Source: Dryocosmus kuriphilus
Taxonomy: Eukaryota > Arthropoda > Insecta > Hymenoptera > Cynipidae
Direction: 5' to 3'
DNA: 64,000 bases
Assembly (NCBI GenBank): GCA_038277395.1
Contig: CM076193.1
Location: 143,767,813-143,831,812 of the forward strand
Part shown: positions 12,628-24,400 of the stretch, in pieces
How positions within the stretch are numbered: position 1 is the stretch's first letter
Layout: every line of letters starts with the position of its first letter
Notes under the pieces: generated by a model
What the model saw: the letters and a program-made list of their open reading frames with translations, nothing else
The model's database searches: none
What the model was told of the DNA's origin: nothing
Program-made: the position numbers and the translations under genes

Positions 12628-15560
12628 CATTCTCATCTTAATGAGGAGGTATTAGTTTTATGTGGAAACTGACTTTCGCGGATTTTATGGAATCTCGACG
12701 TTTCGTGATCCCCTGAATCCGAAAAACATGTTTTACGTTGGTGTCTGTCTGTCGTCTGTGTTGTCGTTGTTGTCTGTTCGCATGATAACTTTCAAAGGCC
12801 TAATCGGATTGAGTTGCGAAGGACAAGTTCATTAACCAGCGATTTTATCCATCATAAATTCATTCCAAAAATCAAAAATTCAAATTTCCCACCAAAATAG
12901 GCAAAATAGGAAAAAAATGATAATGAACAAAGTTATTCATCTTAAAAAGATCTACAAATTTTCTCTCTGTCATTTTTTTGTAAAGACGCATAGTTTTGTG
13001 AGTTATTCGTGAAACATGTTATTAAATACAAAGAAATCTACTTTTCGGCAAAACTATGCCAGATGCGGGAAAATATTAACAAGCAGAATTGTTCACCTTG
13101 GGAAGACCTACAAATTTGCTTAAAACCATTTTTTGAACCAACGCATAGTTTTTGGATGAAACGCATAATAGTTGTTTTAATCAAGAAAAACATTATTGGA
13201 AAGTTAATAAAAAGTTATTGAAAATTATGCCTTCTACTCAGGCGCATTCTTATCACGTTCCTCGTACTTGGCACTCGATTAAAGTATTTCAAAAACGTGA
13301 ATTTTTTAATTTTTTACATAGTTTAGATGAAAAATGCAATTTTTATTATCACATTCTCATCTCAATGAGGAGGTATTAATTTTATCTGAAAACTGACTTT
13401 CGCGGATTTCATGAAATCTCGACGTTTCGTGATCCCTTGAATCCGAAAAAACATGTTTTACGTTGGTGCCTGTCTGTAGTTGTCGTGTCGTAAACTGTGA
13501 ACACAATAACTTTCGAAGGAATAATCGGACTGGATTGCGCTTTGGGACACTTCTTTAAGGCGTAAAAACTAAGGACGAGTTCGTTAACCATCAGTTTTTG
13601 ATCAACGGTTCTGGCTTTTTCTATCATAAATTTTTTCCAAAATTCAAAAATTCATATTTCCCGCCAAAATATGCAAGATTCGAAAAAAATAATAATGAAC
13701 AAAGTTGTTCATCTTAAAAAGATCTACAAATTTTCTCTCTATCATTTTTTGTAAAGACGCATAGTTTTGTGAGTTATTCGTGAAACATGTTATTAAATAC
13801 AAAGAAATCTACTTTTCGGCAAAACTATGCCAGATGCGGGAAAATATTAACAAGCAGAATTGTTCACCTTGGGAAGACCTACAAATTTGCTTAAAACCAT
13901 TTTTTGAACCAACGCATAGTTTTTGGATGAAACGCATAATAGTTGTTTTAATCAAGAAAAACATTATTGGAAAGTTAATAAAAAGTTATTGAAAATTATG
14001 CCTTCTACTCAGGCGCATTCTTATCACGTTCCTCGTACTTGGCACTCGATTAAAGTATTTCAAAAACGTGAATTTTTTAATTTTTTACATAGTTTAGATG
14101 AAAAATGCAATTTTTATTATCACATTCTCATCTCAATGAGGAGGTATTAATTTTATCTGAAAACTGACTTTCGCGGATTTCATGAAATCTCGACGTTTCG
14201 TGATCCCTTGAATCCGAAAAAACATGTTTTACGTTGGTGCCTGTCTGTAGTTGTCGTGTCGTAAACTGTGAACACAATAACTTTCGAAGGAATAATCGGA
14301 CTGGATTGCGCTTTGGGACACTTCTTTAAGGCGTAAAAACTAAGGACGAGTTCGTTAACCATCAGTTTTTGATCAACGGTTCTGGCTTTTTCTATCATAA
14401 ATTTTTTCCAAAATTCAAAAATTCATATTTCCCGCCAAAATATGCAAGATTCGAAAAAAATAATAATGAACAAAGTTGTTCATCTTAAAAAGATCTACAA
14501 ATTTTCTCTCTATCATTTTTTGTAAAGACGCATAGTTTTGTGAGTTATTCGTGAAACATGTTATTAAATACAAAGACATCCACTTATCAGCAAAACTATG
14601 CGAGATACGAGAAAATATTGACAAGCAGAATTGTTCAGCCTGGAAAGACCTACAAATTTACTGAAGACCAGTTTTTGATCTAACGCATAATTTATTCATG
14701 AAACGTATAATAATTATTATAAACTTAATAAAAAGTTATTAAAAGTTGTTGAAAAATCTGCCCGTTACTAAGGCGCATTCTCATCACGTTTCTCGCGCTT
14801 GGCGCTCGATTAAGTATATCAAAAACGTGAATTTTTAAATTTCTTACATAGTTTGGCTGAAAAATGCAATTTTTATTACTACATTCTCCTCTCAATGAGG
14901 AGGTGTTAGTTTTACGTGAACACTGACTTTCGCAGATTTCATGATATCTCCACGTTTCGTGACCCCCCTGAATCCGAAAAAACATGTTTTACTTTGGTGT
15001 CTATCTTGTTGTCTGTTAGCACGATAACTTTCGAAGGACTAATCGGATTGGATTGCGCTTTGGCATACTTCTTTAAGGCCAAAAAACTAAGGAGGAGTTT
15101 GTTAACCAGCGGTTTTTGACCATTTTTTGATCCAACGCATAGTTTATCCATGAAACATATAATAGTTATTTTAATAAAAAAATACATTATTTTAAAGTTA
15201 ATAGAAGTTATTAAAAATTATTGAAAAATCTGCCCGCTACTTAGGCGCATTCTCATCACGTTTCACGCGCTTAGTTCTCGATTAAAGTATATATTAAAGT
15301 ATATCAGCTTTAACAAAAAATTAAAAATTACCAAATTACACTAATCAATGGTTCAATATTCAATTTTAAAAGGTCCATAAGCACAAATATAGGCAGGGGG
15401 ATGTACAAACATCGAGCGCGTAGCGCGAGACAATTATAACGTATCGAGCGCGAAGCGCGAGTTTCGACAGACGTGCGCCCCAGGCGCGCTCATACTTCGC
15501 GCAAAGCGCGGCGCACACGGCACGCGACGAGAATGTGTCCGCGAAGAGGGCAGATTTTTT
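12628..15560 (+). repeat. R1 family tandem cluster (four heads, one GC-rich tail)
   Basis: R1 heads start near 12628, 13350, 14121 and 14880, each followed by internal ~153-bp units. Only the last is followed by the full GC-rich tail: cgagcgcgtagcgcgag near 15415, cgagcgcgaagcgcgag near 15446, then ggcgcgctcatacttcgcgc, a gacgagaatgt variant and ggcagatttttt ending near 15560. The repeated heads mean that the cluster grew by tandem duplication rather than by separate insertions. Confidence 0.8.
12974..14576 (+). repeat. 771-bp near-perfect tandem duplication inside the R1 cluster
   Basis: Positions 12974-13805 repeat at 13745-14576 with an offset of exactly 771 bases. I saw no difference over the ~830 bases, and three separate reading frames translate identically in both. 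Before 12974 the copies differ (seven versus six Ts; gttatt versus gttgtt), and after 14576 they diverge again (aaagac versus aaagaa). Confidence 0.9.
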
Positions 15561-15579
15561 AAATTTAGAATATTTCATA

Positions 15580-16260
15580 AAATACAAATCATTTAATACT
15601 GAACGTTTGAAACTTAGAAAAGCGAAACTAGTTATTAATCCATTATTAAGAGTTTGATTAGAAAGTGTATTATTTTAAACCATTTGAATATGAAATTGCC
15701 CAATTGGAGAATTAAAATTATTCGATTTGGAACATTTCACAAACGTCAGATTCTTAAACCATTAAAGCTTTTAATTTCAAATAATCTTTTACAATCTGCA
15801 AAGACAGGAATTTCAAGTTTTTAAATTCCAAACACTGTTAATATGAAGCTGTCTAATTTATCAAATTTAAACCTGAAATTATTTGATTTTTCACGTTTCA
15901 ATTAAAAATTCTTCAATTTTAAGGGATGCTATTCGGAAATTATCCCCACACGTTCATTTTCAATTCAAAATTGTTAAATATACCATTTAAAGGTGACCAA
16001 CTTTCAAAGTGTCAATCTGAAATTATTTAATTTGGAACGTTTTCAATTCAAAATGGCTTAATTTTAAACTTTTTTATTTGCAAACGATCACATTCTGATC
16101 GCCAAAAATACCAATTATTCGTATTTAAAAGCCTCAAACTTGAATGGACTTTTTTGAATGATTCACTCTGAAACTATTTAGTTTTTAATGTTTTTAATTT
16201 AAATATTTCTTTAACTCGTAAAGCTATAGTTTCGAAATTGTACAATTTTGAGGGATTACA
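15580..16260. repeat. Degenerate AT-rich repeat tract
   Basis: Same texture as 11580-12625, starting directly after an R1 tail. No ORF, TIR or RNA signature seen. Confidence 0.5.
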
Positions 16261-16436
16261 ATTTTTTTAAAGCAATTTTTGTCTTGTTTAAGCAAGTCAA
16301 AACTAGTAACAACAAAATTAGTGAATAAAATTGAATTTTTCCACACAATTGAATAAAAAGTAATTTTTAGTAATAGCATTACACAAAATATTGCAAAAAT
16401 TAAAAAAAGGGTTACAACCTGCTTTATAAATCGCAC

Positions 16437-16575
16437 CATAAATCACTCCAAAACAAATCTAATCCGCATTCTAATTTACACATACATACACCCACACACA
16501 AAATGAAAGCCCCCCGCAAATTCCACAAGCTAGATCCAATAATTCAAATCCCTTCAAGGTTAGCAATCTTAATAC
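16437..16575 (+). repeat. Right member of the ~120-bp direct repeat
   Basis: Diverged copy of 10195-10317 (atcactccaaaacaaatc; attccacaagctagatccaa; taattcaaatcccttcaa). It lies immediately outside the last AT-rich repeat of the block. No coding meaning is apparent. Confidence 0.65.
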
Positions 16576-16877
16576 CAACAATGTACATTTTCCCCCTTTT
16601 TTTTTCAACCACACCAAATAGAAAACAAAGTGAACAAAGTGCACTAACTCGACCCAAAGTGGAATCTTAAAACGAAATCGACCCCAAATACTCGCAAAGC
16701 AAAAACCACACCAACCTGATAACCCGGATCTAGATACGGGATAACATCAAAAACACGTTTTTTTTAATCTAAATTCTACAAATCGAAACTCCCCTCGACC
16801 CTTTTTGTCAAAGATATTTATTTGCTCGCGTTGTTGTCACGCAGTGCTCACGTCATTTGTGCGAATGTGACACATAC

Positions 16878-17230
16878 CTTGGAGTTACTTGCCGAGAATA
16901 GGCTTGGCACGCTTTTGCACGCTTTCCTATCCACAATCTTCAAATTCAGAGTTGCTTCTGAATTCTCAGATTCTCGCACCAAAGAGACATCCAGATTCTG
17001 ATATATAATCAACGCGCATACATCAGCGGAAGTTTGAACCTTATCAATTTGGTCTGCTCACATTCTTATACTCAACAACACCGAATTCCGGAAACTCTCC
17101 TCGGCTTACTTTTATTCTGAATTTCGACATTTGAGAAATCTAGAATTTTAGACCGAGCTAAAAAATGGAAAATCCGATTTCCGGATATTATTTTGCAAGC
17201 ACAGACATATTAATGCCGATCGCGGGTCAA
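16878..17230 (-). promoter_or_regulatory. Tao: Candidate Tao 5' non-coding exon and promoter region
   Basis: On the minus strand a strong donor (ccaag|gtatgtg) ends a possible exon at 16878. The sequence upstream to about 17230 is unique-looking and less AT-rich than the flanking repeats. A first exon is expected upstream of the acceptor at 9784. The transcription start cannot be placed; no TATA box is convincing. The GC-rich sequence with CpGs up to ~17900 and the palindrome at 18157 could belong to the same promoter. Confidence 0.3.
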
Positions 17231-19004
17231 AGTAAAGTAAGGAGGGTTGGGTTGCTCAAACCTCAGACTCAAACGGAGCAACAGACAGGGCAACAAGAAT
17301 CACAAAATTGAGCGACGTCGACGTCGTTCGACTTGGTCAACTTCCTCGAATTTGTTGTCTCTCTCTGGTGACTATCGTGATATCGTCAAAAATTGTCGAC
17401 TTACCCTTATCACAAAATTTCAGCCATTCCTTTCTTCTTTGCCTTTTATTCCTGTACCAGAGACCTGTACTATAGTCTGGTATTTTTGTTTTCTCGCCCC
17501 GGAGGCACTGCCGCCGGGAAATCTCGGAATCTCGCGCGCCACACTACTCACTCAAGAATTCAAGAAAGAAAATAAATATATCTACTATTCACCTACAGCT
17601 CCAAAATGGCGAGATGATCATGCAGGGAAGCATGCGCGCTGTTCCGAATGCCTCTTCCGCCGACGACGACGACGACGTTTCACCAAATCCCGAGACAAAA
17701 CGAACCCGACATATACACCATATTATTTGATTAGTTCCGAGTCGCAGACCCGATTTCCCGTCGCGAGGAGACGAGACTGTCGTCGTGCACGTTTATGAAA
17801 AATACTCAAAAAATCTAAAATCGCACTACGGAAAGTACACGCCCTGTACATACCGTACATACGTGCAATGCACGCACGCACACACGTACAGAGAGGCGCT
17901 ACGAACAAGGAAAGAGTAAGATAGAGACGAGAAAAACAACATTCGTAAATTAGTAATAATAAATAGAATGTCAAGAATTTGCGATTTTTTAAATTGCGGG
18001 AGAAAGAAATTTTGCAGTCGGAGGTGAATTTGATCAAGTTTTTTCTAATTAAAGTCGAGAAAGCAAAGATATAATATTTTTGGAGGAAGTTGAAAAATAT
18101 TGAAAAGAAGTTATCTGGTTTATCGAGCGAGGAGAATAGACCTTTTCATTTTTATTACGTTTTAGTGCGCATGCGCAAAACGTAATTAACGTCCTGTCAA
18201 TTTTCGATCATTCATATAGCAGAATCCCATTACGGAAATTAATAAGTATATGATTTTAAAAAGACTTTGGGAAACATTTGTAAAAAAAAAGGTTGTATAA
18301 AATAAATGCATCTAATATTGGAATAAATATTATGCAGAAAACATGAGGACAATCCAAGAAAGGACGCTCATATGACTTTTATTTAAAGTGACAGATCCAC
18401 GAAGCGTTCTCTCAAAACCGTAATTTCTTTTTATTTCCGTCTCGAAATCACTTCTAAAATTCTGGAAGAAGGAATTTAATCGGATAAATTTGAAATTCCA
18501 CAAAAAAAATCATGAATAATGCGCAAAATGCAACATTATGTGTTCATAACTTCAATCTAACCTAACTTCTAGCATCTTTGATGCAACTATCTGACCTTTT
18601 TTTGCAGAAATACTAAGTCTTTTACAGTTTAAGTGTTAAACTTATTAATTAAATAAGGATGAAAATGATGAAACCTTTTTTATAATGCTTGAAAATAAAT
18701 ATATGATAATTATAACCTCGCACTTTTTCTAAATATGTCAGATGGCCTCCGAAGTGTTTAAATCTTTTAATTCTTTTTTTTTTTTTTTTTAGTTTTTCTA
18801 GATTATATTTTATTAAACTTTTACTTTATCACATGAGAAATGAGTTTCAAAATATAAGCATTTGTACCCATTTTTACCTTGGATCACCAAGTCACCGACC
18901 ATTTTTGAACTCGCGGCAAAGTATCATGGCGGCTACGTATGCGCACCACGAATTTCCTAATTGAAATGAAAAATTGCCGCGCGGGGGATGTAAGTGATTA
19001 CAGC
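17231..19004. other. Intergenic sequence upstream of Tao, no gene recognised
   Basis: Includes a CpG-bearing stretch (17250-17930) with a 183-codon open frame on the + strand at 17247-17798. That frame is rich in R/S low-complexity residues and resembles no protein I know. A GCGCATGCGC palindrome lies at 18157-18189. The rest is AT-rich and featureless to me. Confidence 0.4.
18157..18189. promoter_or_regulatory. Palindrome containing a perfect NRF1/ewg-type GCGCATGCGC site
   Basis: The arms attacgtttt and aaaacgtaat flank gtgcgcatgcgcaa, giving a near-perfect 33-base inverted repeat with only three unpaired bases. TGCGCATGCGCA is the consensus for NRF1 and its insect homologue ewg. It lies about 1.3 kb upstream of the candidate Tao 5' exon, so a promoter role is possible but unproven. 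Confidence 0.45.
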
Positions 19005-19570
19005 GATTACAGCTGATCGAGCTCTTCGTGTGAACTAAAATGATTCTTCTGTTGGTAATGTCGCATTTGCAAAATCGCAACATGTGCTGCTGCCGCCTGG
19101 CGATGCGACGGCAAGAATTTCAAATTTGAATGAAAATTTCAGAATGAGCGGGAAATACAATTGTATGGTGTAAATGTAAATTTAATATTGTTATCCTGTG
19201 CGGAAATAATGAAAAAATTCCTCTTTGAAGTATTGTTCAATATTGAATGAAATTATTTATCTTGTCATAAAGATGAACATTGTTTACTTGAAGAGTTGAT
19301 TATAATTCAGGAATAGTCCTGAAAATTAATTATTAGGAACAATTTTTTTCTGTTGTTAAAAATCTTCAAATTATGCGATGAAAAATGGATTCTTATGCGA
19401 GATTATGTGACGAAAATCTGTGGACTATGTGAAAATATGCGATGAAAAAATGAGAACTCTAAGCTGAAACTAATCAATGCAGGCCTAAATATTACTTCTT
19501 TTTGTCATAAATACGGGTATTAATACATTTTTAGGTTTATAAAACAGAAAAGAATAAGTTTTTAGCTATT
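19005..19570 (+). repeat. Left arm of a ~550-bp inverted repeat (foldback element)
   Basis: Reverse-complement match to 25012-25545. Examples are aactaaaatgattcttctgt here against acagaagaagcattttagtt there, and ttacttctttttgtcataa here against ttatgacaaaaagaagtag there. Identity looks to be around 85-92 percent over most of the arm. The arms enclose ~5.4 kb that includes a LINE. Confidence 0.8.
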
Positions 19571-19888
19571 ATTAATATTATATTATTAAGATTTTCTTTT
19601 AAAAACGTCTTTCATTGACATTTGTAAACTTTTCTATTAATTTTGTATTTTATTCCTACTCACTATTTTAGATATCATTTCGAACTTTTGGACTGTTTTC
19701 AATTCGCGTTGAACAAATTCTTTATTTTCCCTTTTTTACACCTGGAGAAACTGGTACTAATTTTGAAAATATTCTTGCAGACTTTTAAGGTACCAGTTGG
19801 AATGAGAAACAAACTCTGAAGCACAGAATGTACACCTCTCATCGTCACGGATTTTTGACAATTTCAAATTCGAAGTTGTTTTTGGAAT

Positions 19889-19945
19889 CACCGAATAATA
19901 TAATAATAATAATAATAATTATTATTATTATTATTATTATTATAG
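19889..19945. repeat. (AAT)n(ATT)n microsatellite, LINE 3' tail
   Basis: Triplet repeat aataataataataattatt continuing as ATT repeats. On the minus strand it directly follows the 3' end of the LINE, as expected for a LINE with a short-repeat tail. Confidence 0.75.
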
Positions 19946-19980
19946 GGTAGCTTTTCGAACTCGGAAGTTCATTGCCTCAG

Positions 19981-21442
19981 CTACCCGGAACCGCCACGCG
20001 CATCTCTATCCCGTGCATCCTCCATCCAGTTTAAAATCGGTTTCCCTTTTAAAACTTGCGCCACTGTTCTTTCGTTGCCCATTCTTGCTACATGTCCCGC
20101 CGAGCTTAATAATTTGCGCGCTTTCATTACTCTTTCAATATTTACTGACCCGTAGAGAGCATGCAGCTCATCATTATGCAGTTTTCTCCATTCATCAATC
20201 TCTTCGTCTCTTTTTGGGCCATAGATTTTTCTAAGCACTTTATTTTCGAATACTCTGAACCTGTTCTCCTCTCCTTTCGTCAGCGCCCACGTTTCGCACC
20301 CGTACAAGACGACCAGCATTATTATCGTTTTGTAAATTCTTACTTTGATGTTTCTAGATAACGATCGCGATTTTAGTAATGTATTTGTTGCATAGTAGCA
20401 CCCATTGCTAGCGTGCAGCCGCCTGTTGATTTCCGTTTTAATGTTATTGTCGCTAGTTATAATAGTCCCGAGGTATTTAAACTCATTAACTCTTTCAAAT
20501 TTCATATTTCCGGCCATTAGATCCCCCTCTTCATTGCCTTGTTCTGATCTGTCGACGATCAAATATTTTGTCTTCGATTCGCTAACTTCTAAACCTATTT
20601 TCTTGGCTTCTGTGACCAAGATTTCCGCATTTTTAGCTACCGTTTCTCTATCATCCCCGAGTAAGTCGAGATCATCTGCATATCCCAGAATTTGCATTAT
20701 CCCAGTGAGGGTAGCACCGGACGGAGTCGTTCGTACCTCTCTGACCACGTATTCTAAAACTAAGTTGAAAAGGATGCACGAAAGCGCATCGCTCTGTTTC
20801 AGGCCATCGCCCGGATCAAAAACTTTTCAGATAAACTTCCGTTTACGTGTATTCTACCCCTACTGCCTCTTAAGCAAACTTCGATAAGTCTAACCAATTT
20901 CCTTGGTACATCCAAGACCTCTAGAATCCAGTACATTCGTGCGCGTATAATAGCGTCATAAGCTTTTTCGAAGTCGATAAATAGCTGATCTATTGCTTTC
21001 ATTAAATTCCCATTTCTTTTCTAACAGTTGTCTAATTGTAAACATTTGTTTGCTTGTAGACCGGTTTGTTATTTTTCAACTTCTTTATGTCTATTTCTAT
21101 TTCTTTATCAGTAGGCTCATCAATTAGTAGATCAGCAGTGTGGATTTCACCGAGGTTAACTTCGACAGGGGCTTCGCGTACGTTCAATAGCTTATCGAAA
21201 TAGTCTTTCCATAGATTTAGTCTCTCTGTCGCATCAGACACTAGATTGCCATTTTCGTCCCTCATTACTTCCGTTCTACTTTGAAAGCCTTTCCTTATAA
21301 TATTGATTCCCCTGTACATCTCACGCGGGTCATTTTGTTTATTATGCGTTTCTATTGCTAGTATTTTATTCTTTTGCCACTCCCTTTTCTTGGATTTGTA
21401 AAACCTACACTGTAAAAATTTTTTTGGGAATTTTCCTAACAT
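19981..21442 (-). pseudogene. LINE reverse transcriptase remnant
   Basis: Three pieces on the minus strand. 21409-21032 is the linker and RT start (MYRGINIIRKGFQSR, then DENGNLVSDATERLNLWKDY, ending at LKNNKP). 21002-20799 covers RT blocks around LFIDFEKAYDAI. 20748-19981 has the polymerase motif GYADDLDLLGD and the C-terminal GCETWALTKGEE and GHVARMGNER region. Between LKNNKP and the second piece, the stretch that normally holds the GPDGI and GFR motifs is missing, so about 70-90 residues are deleted. The frame is also broken near 20800. Confidence 0.88.
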
Positions 21443-22043
21443 TTCGTAGGGGAACTTCTCAAAAAAGTTGGCAATTTACCTGAGAGTTTGGGAATTTTCC
21501 GTAAAATTTCTTAGGGAAAATTCCCAAACATATTGGGAATTTACATGAGAGTTTGGGAATTTTGCCTAACATTTCGTAGGGAAAATTCACAAAGAAGTTG
21601 GGTATTTATCGAAGATGTTGGGAATTTTCCCTAACATTCCATGGTGAAAATCCGTAAAAAGTTGAGAATTTTCCCTTTCAGTTGAGGACTTCCTCTAATA
21701 TTTCGTAGGGAACAGTCTACTTCATATAAAAGCGTCTACTTCTCGAACCGAAGCTCAAGAGAAGATACATACTCAGAGGAACGTGCCGCCTTTATAAACG
21801 GAGCTCTCCGTCTTGCTTGCGACAGCCCAATTCATAGGCCATCTAGCGGTAGCTACTCGTACTTCCTCCCTGTAGGTCGACCCTCTCAGAGTGTTGTCAA
21901 TTCCCTTAAGTTTCAGGAAAATTCCCAACTAGTTAGGGAATATTTCATACTTTTCTGGAACTTTCCCTAAAATTAGGGAAAAGCCTCTAATATTTTTGGG
22001 AAAGCCCTCTTTCTTGGAAAAATTCCCAAAATTTTTTACAGTG
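21408..22043. mobile_element. 636-bp MITE with CACTGTAAAAA termini and TA target duplication
   Basis: Ends are cactgtaaaaatttttttgg and, inverted, aaaattttttacagtg, each bounded by TA (21406-21407 and 22044-22045). A TA duplication points to the Tc1/mariner superfamily or a relative. The interior holds many degenerate repeats of gggaattttccctaacattt and its complement. There is no ORF, so it is non-autonomous. Insertion is within the LINE coding region; the joined LINE frame provides the empty site. Confidence 0.85.
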
Positions 22044-22233
22044 TATTTGTACTTTTACTAATCTCGAGATACTTCTTATGCGTTTGATCGTACTTATTTT
22101 GTAAACTAATTAGTATGGCCTCTGCTCGCTTTTCAAACCACAGTTTGCACTCTTCGTCGAACCACGGTTTGCTTTTGGTTACTTTCTTTAAATCTACAGT
22201 ACTTTTCGCGGCTGTCTTTATCGCCTTTTTCAT
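22036..22233 (-). pseudogene. LINE ORF fragment between endonuclease and RT
   Basis: The frame reads SKPWFDEECKLWFEKRAEA and HKKYLEISKST, a linker typical of these LINE polyproteins, and stops where the MITE begins at 22043. Removing the MITE and one TA duplicate would continue the frame directly into the piece at 21409, which confirms that the MITE split it. Confidence 0.75.
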
Positions 22234-22411
22234 ATTGCCCCACAGGGTTTGCGGGTCCTCCTCACAATTATCGCTATCGTCTCTCTGTTTTTGAAGAGCA
22301 TCGACACTATCAGAAATCTTTATTTATTGATAATTCAATGTTTCTGTTGATATTTTAAACTGATCTATATTGAAACGGACTGTTGGCTCTGGGGTGCTAG
22401 TTTTTTTTACT

Positions 22412-23224
22412 TTACGCTAGTCTAGATCTTAGTTTCATTATCAGAAGAAAGTGGTCTGAATTTAAATCCGCTCCCCTGTACGATCTTACATCGAGAATGT
22501 TTGTATGACGTCTTCTATCAATTAAAACGTGATCAATCTGATTGTGAGTGATACAATCTGGTGATGTCCAGGTGACCTTATATATATTTTTATGCTTGAA
22601 ATATGTGCTTTTGACAACGAGGTTCTTTGAAGCTGCAAAGTTTATTACTTTAGTCCCATTATCATTACTAACGTCATACAAGCTTTCTGACCCTATTGTA
22701 GGCCTATAAATCGGTTTTTTTTTTTTTCAATTTTCGCGTTGAAATCTCCCAATACTATATTTTTTGCGTCAAACTTCGAAAACTTGTCAAAAGCTTATTC
22801 GATTGTTTCGTAAAAATGATCTTTATTATCTTCGTCTTTGTCCTCGGTAGTGCAGTGCACGTGGTGCACGCTGATGCCTGATTAGCACCTATTTGCAGAA
22901 ATTACCCTTTAGTACAATATATGATAACCGGTCGTTAATGAATTTGCATATCGATAACCGCTTTTGCGAAATTCGTTTATTAATAAGAAAACCGGCCCCC
23001 AGTGTGCGCCCTTTAGCTCCCCCATAGAGAAAAGTGTAGTTATCCTTAGAAATTGATGCGTACTTGCCCGGCCAGCAGGTTTCTTGAACTGCTATTATGT
23101 CAGTATCGTATCTCTTTGCCATCTCAATGAGTTCGCTAAATCCGACAGTATTTAGACTTCGTGCGTTCAGAGTTCCCGCCTTAAGATATTTTATTGTAGT
23201 TGTTTGCTTTTGTAAGTTAGCCAT
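22412..23224 (-). pseudogene. LINE endonuclease (APE/EEP) remnant
   Basis: The N-terminal piece (23224-22889) has LKAGTLNARSLNTVG, then DIIAVQETCWPG with the catalytic glutamate of exonuclease-endonuclease-phosphatase domains, and GGAKGRTLGAGFLI. The C-terminal piece (22681-22412) has the TWTSPDCITHNQIDHVLIDR and LNSDHFLL motifs, with the catalytic NQIDHV and SDH residues kept. The middle, about 22880-22690, is frameshifted and contains a T-run. The family nicks target DNA for retrotransposition. This copy cannot make a full protein. Confidence 0.85.
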
Positions 23225-24159
23225 GATAGTTTTAAGAAAGTCCGCGTGTTAGAGTTCCTGTTCCGATCGCAGGTGAGTTCACCGTTCCAGGAATGATAAC
23301 CCCCATACCTCCTTAGGTCTAAGTATGGGAGCTTTCCGACTTTGACAAGGACCGTGTCAACTTGTCGTCAGGCACATTACGGTTTCTGCCTCGTATCCTA
23401 ACGTCTCCCTGCAAAGCTATGCGTCACACTGGCATCAATACCACGTTGACCCTACAGGCGAATCATTCCACACATCCCTTGCGGGCAATGTCATCGCTGT
23501 GGTATCCAATGGGGCAGTAGGATTTTCCCCTTACAAGATTTTTAGTTTTGGTTCGGGTAGTATTTCTAGGTGGGTACACGCTGCGCCTCGGCTAGATAGA
23601 ACCCACCTATTGCGTATGGACGCGAGAGGGTGAGTCCTCCCAAAACATGGTTGTCGTGTACCCACGTGTATAACCTATTTTCTACCATTGTGGACTCACC
23701 ATACTTACCCACGACTGGTTCCTATCGGTTGTCCATGACTGCTTATTCTTGTATTCGCTGTTATAACCTCAGGGGCTGTTCAACCTCAGGGGCCGTTCCT
23801 CTATGCGCAACCTGAGGACGCGCTATGTAGTGGTGACAGGAACCCACCGAGCAGCCAAGTAATATAATATATAATATAATATAATTATAATCTTTGCGAT
23901 TTATGAAGTTTCCATACTAAATAGACGCAATTTGTCATCGCATAAAAACACATAATTTATTAACGTTGCATAATTTCATTTTCTTCGCATAATAACGCAT
24001 AATTTCGAATTTTGCGATGTGATAATTTTCAACTCTCAACTCTCTTAATGTGTGTTTTAATAAATAAAATAAATAGTTTAAAAATACAAAAATATACAAG
24101 TTTAAAGCCATTTGACAGGTGGGTCACGTGACCAAACTAGTCCTGAATTTTTTAAAATC

Positions 24160-24400
24160 CAACTCATGTCCAAACTAAATAAAGTATCGCTCTGAAATTT
24201 TGGTAAATGAAATAAGACGCAATGAACAATGTGTGTTTGCCTGTTTTCGTTGGAAATTCGGGAAAAAAATTTGTAAGGAAAATAAAACTGGAAGCATTAT
24301 CGGTATTATTTTGGACCAAGACCAACTCAAGTCCACACGAAATGATAAATCGCTTTGAAACTTTGGCACAGTAAATAAAATGCACTAATTAAGGTGTGTC
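24160..24400. repeat. Two diverged tandem copies of a ~155-bp unit
   Basis: ccaactcatgtccaaac ... atcgctctgaaattttgg ... gtgtgttt (24160-24235) recurs as ccaactcaagtccacac ... atcgctttgaaactttgg ... gtgtgtct (24318-24400). It lies inside the inverted-arm element to the right of the LINE and may be part of the original interior of that element. Confidence 0.55.

Larger units (their letters stand above)
9785..16877 (-). other. Tao: Probable Tao 5' UTR intron, filled with R1 repeats and AT-rich repeat
   Basis: Runs between the acceptor at 9784 and the candidate donor at 16877 (minus-strand ccaag|gtatgtgtc). No coding sequence is visible. It contains R1 copies at 10333-11500 and 12628-15560, degenerate AT-rich repeat at 11580-12625 and 15580-16260, and a ~120-bp direct repeat at each end of the repeat block (about 10195 and 16437). 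Confidence 0.45.
19889..23870 (-). mobile_element. Decayed APE-type non-LTR retrotransposon (LINE)
   Basis: On the minus strand the element runs from a GC-richer 5' region (23870-23230), through endonuclease and reverse-transcriptase coding pieces, to a (TAA)n/(ATT)n tail at 19889-19945. The coding order EN then RT in one broken frame series and the triplet tail suit a Jockey/I or RTE-like LINE; I cannot fix the clade. It is inactive: several frameshifts, a missing part of the RT domain around 21000-21060, and a MITE insertion at 21408-22043. It sits inside the inverted arms at 19005 and 25545, so it inserted into that element. Confidence 0.88.

Noticed and set aside
13009..14150. Pairs of identical 70-75-codon open frames considered as a duplicated small gene
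   Set aside because: They are stretches of R1 units that happen to be open. Other R1 copies are interrupted by stops in the same places, so the frame is not conserved.
12974..14576. Evenly spaced repeats considered as a CRISPR array
   Set aside because: Units are ~150 or 771 bases with conserved 'spacers', in an intron of an insect kinase gene; no cas genes.
17247..17798. 183-codon open frame on the + strand
   Set aside because: Low-complexity Arg/Ser-rich translation, no motif, lies in a CpG-richer region where long open frames arise by chance.
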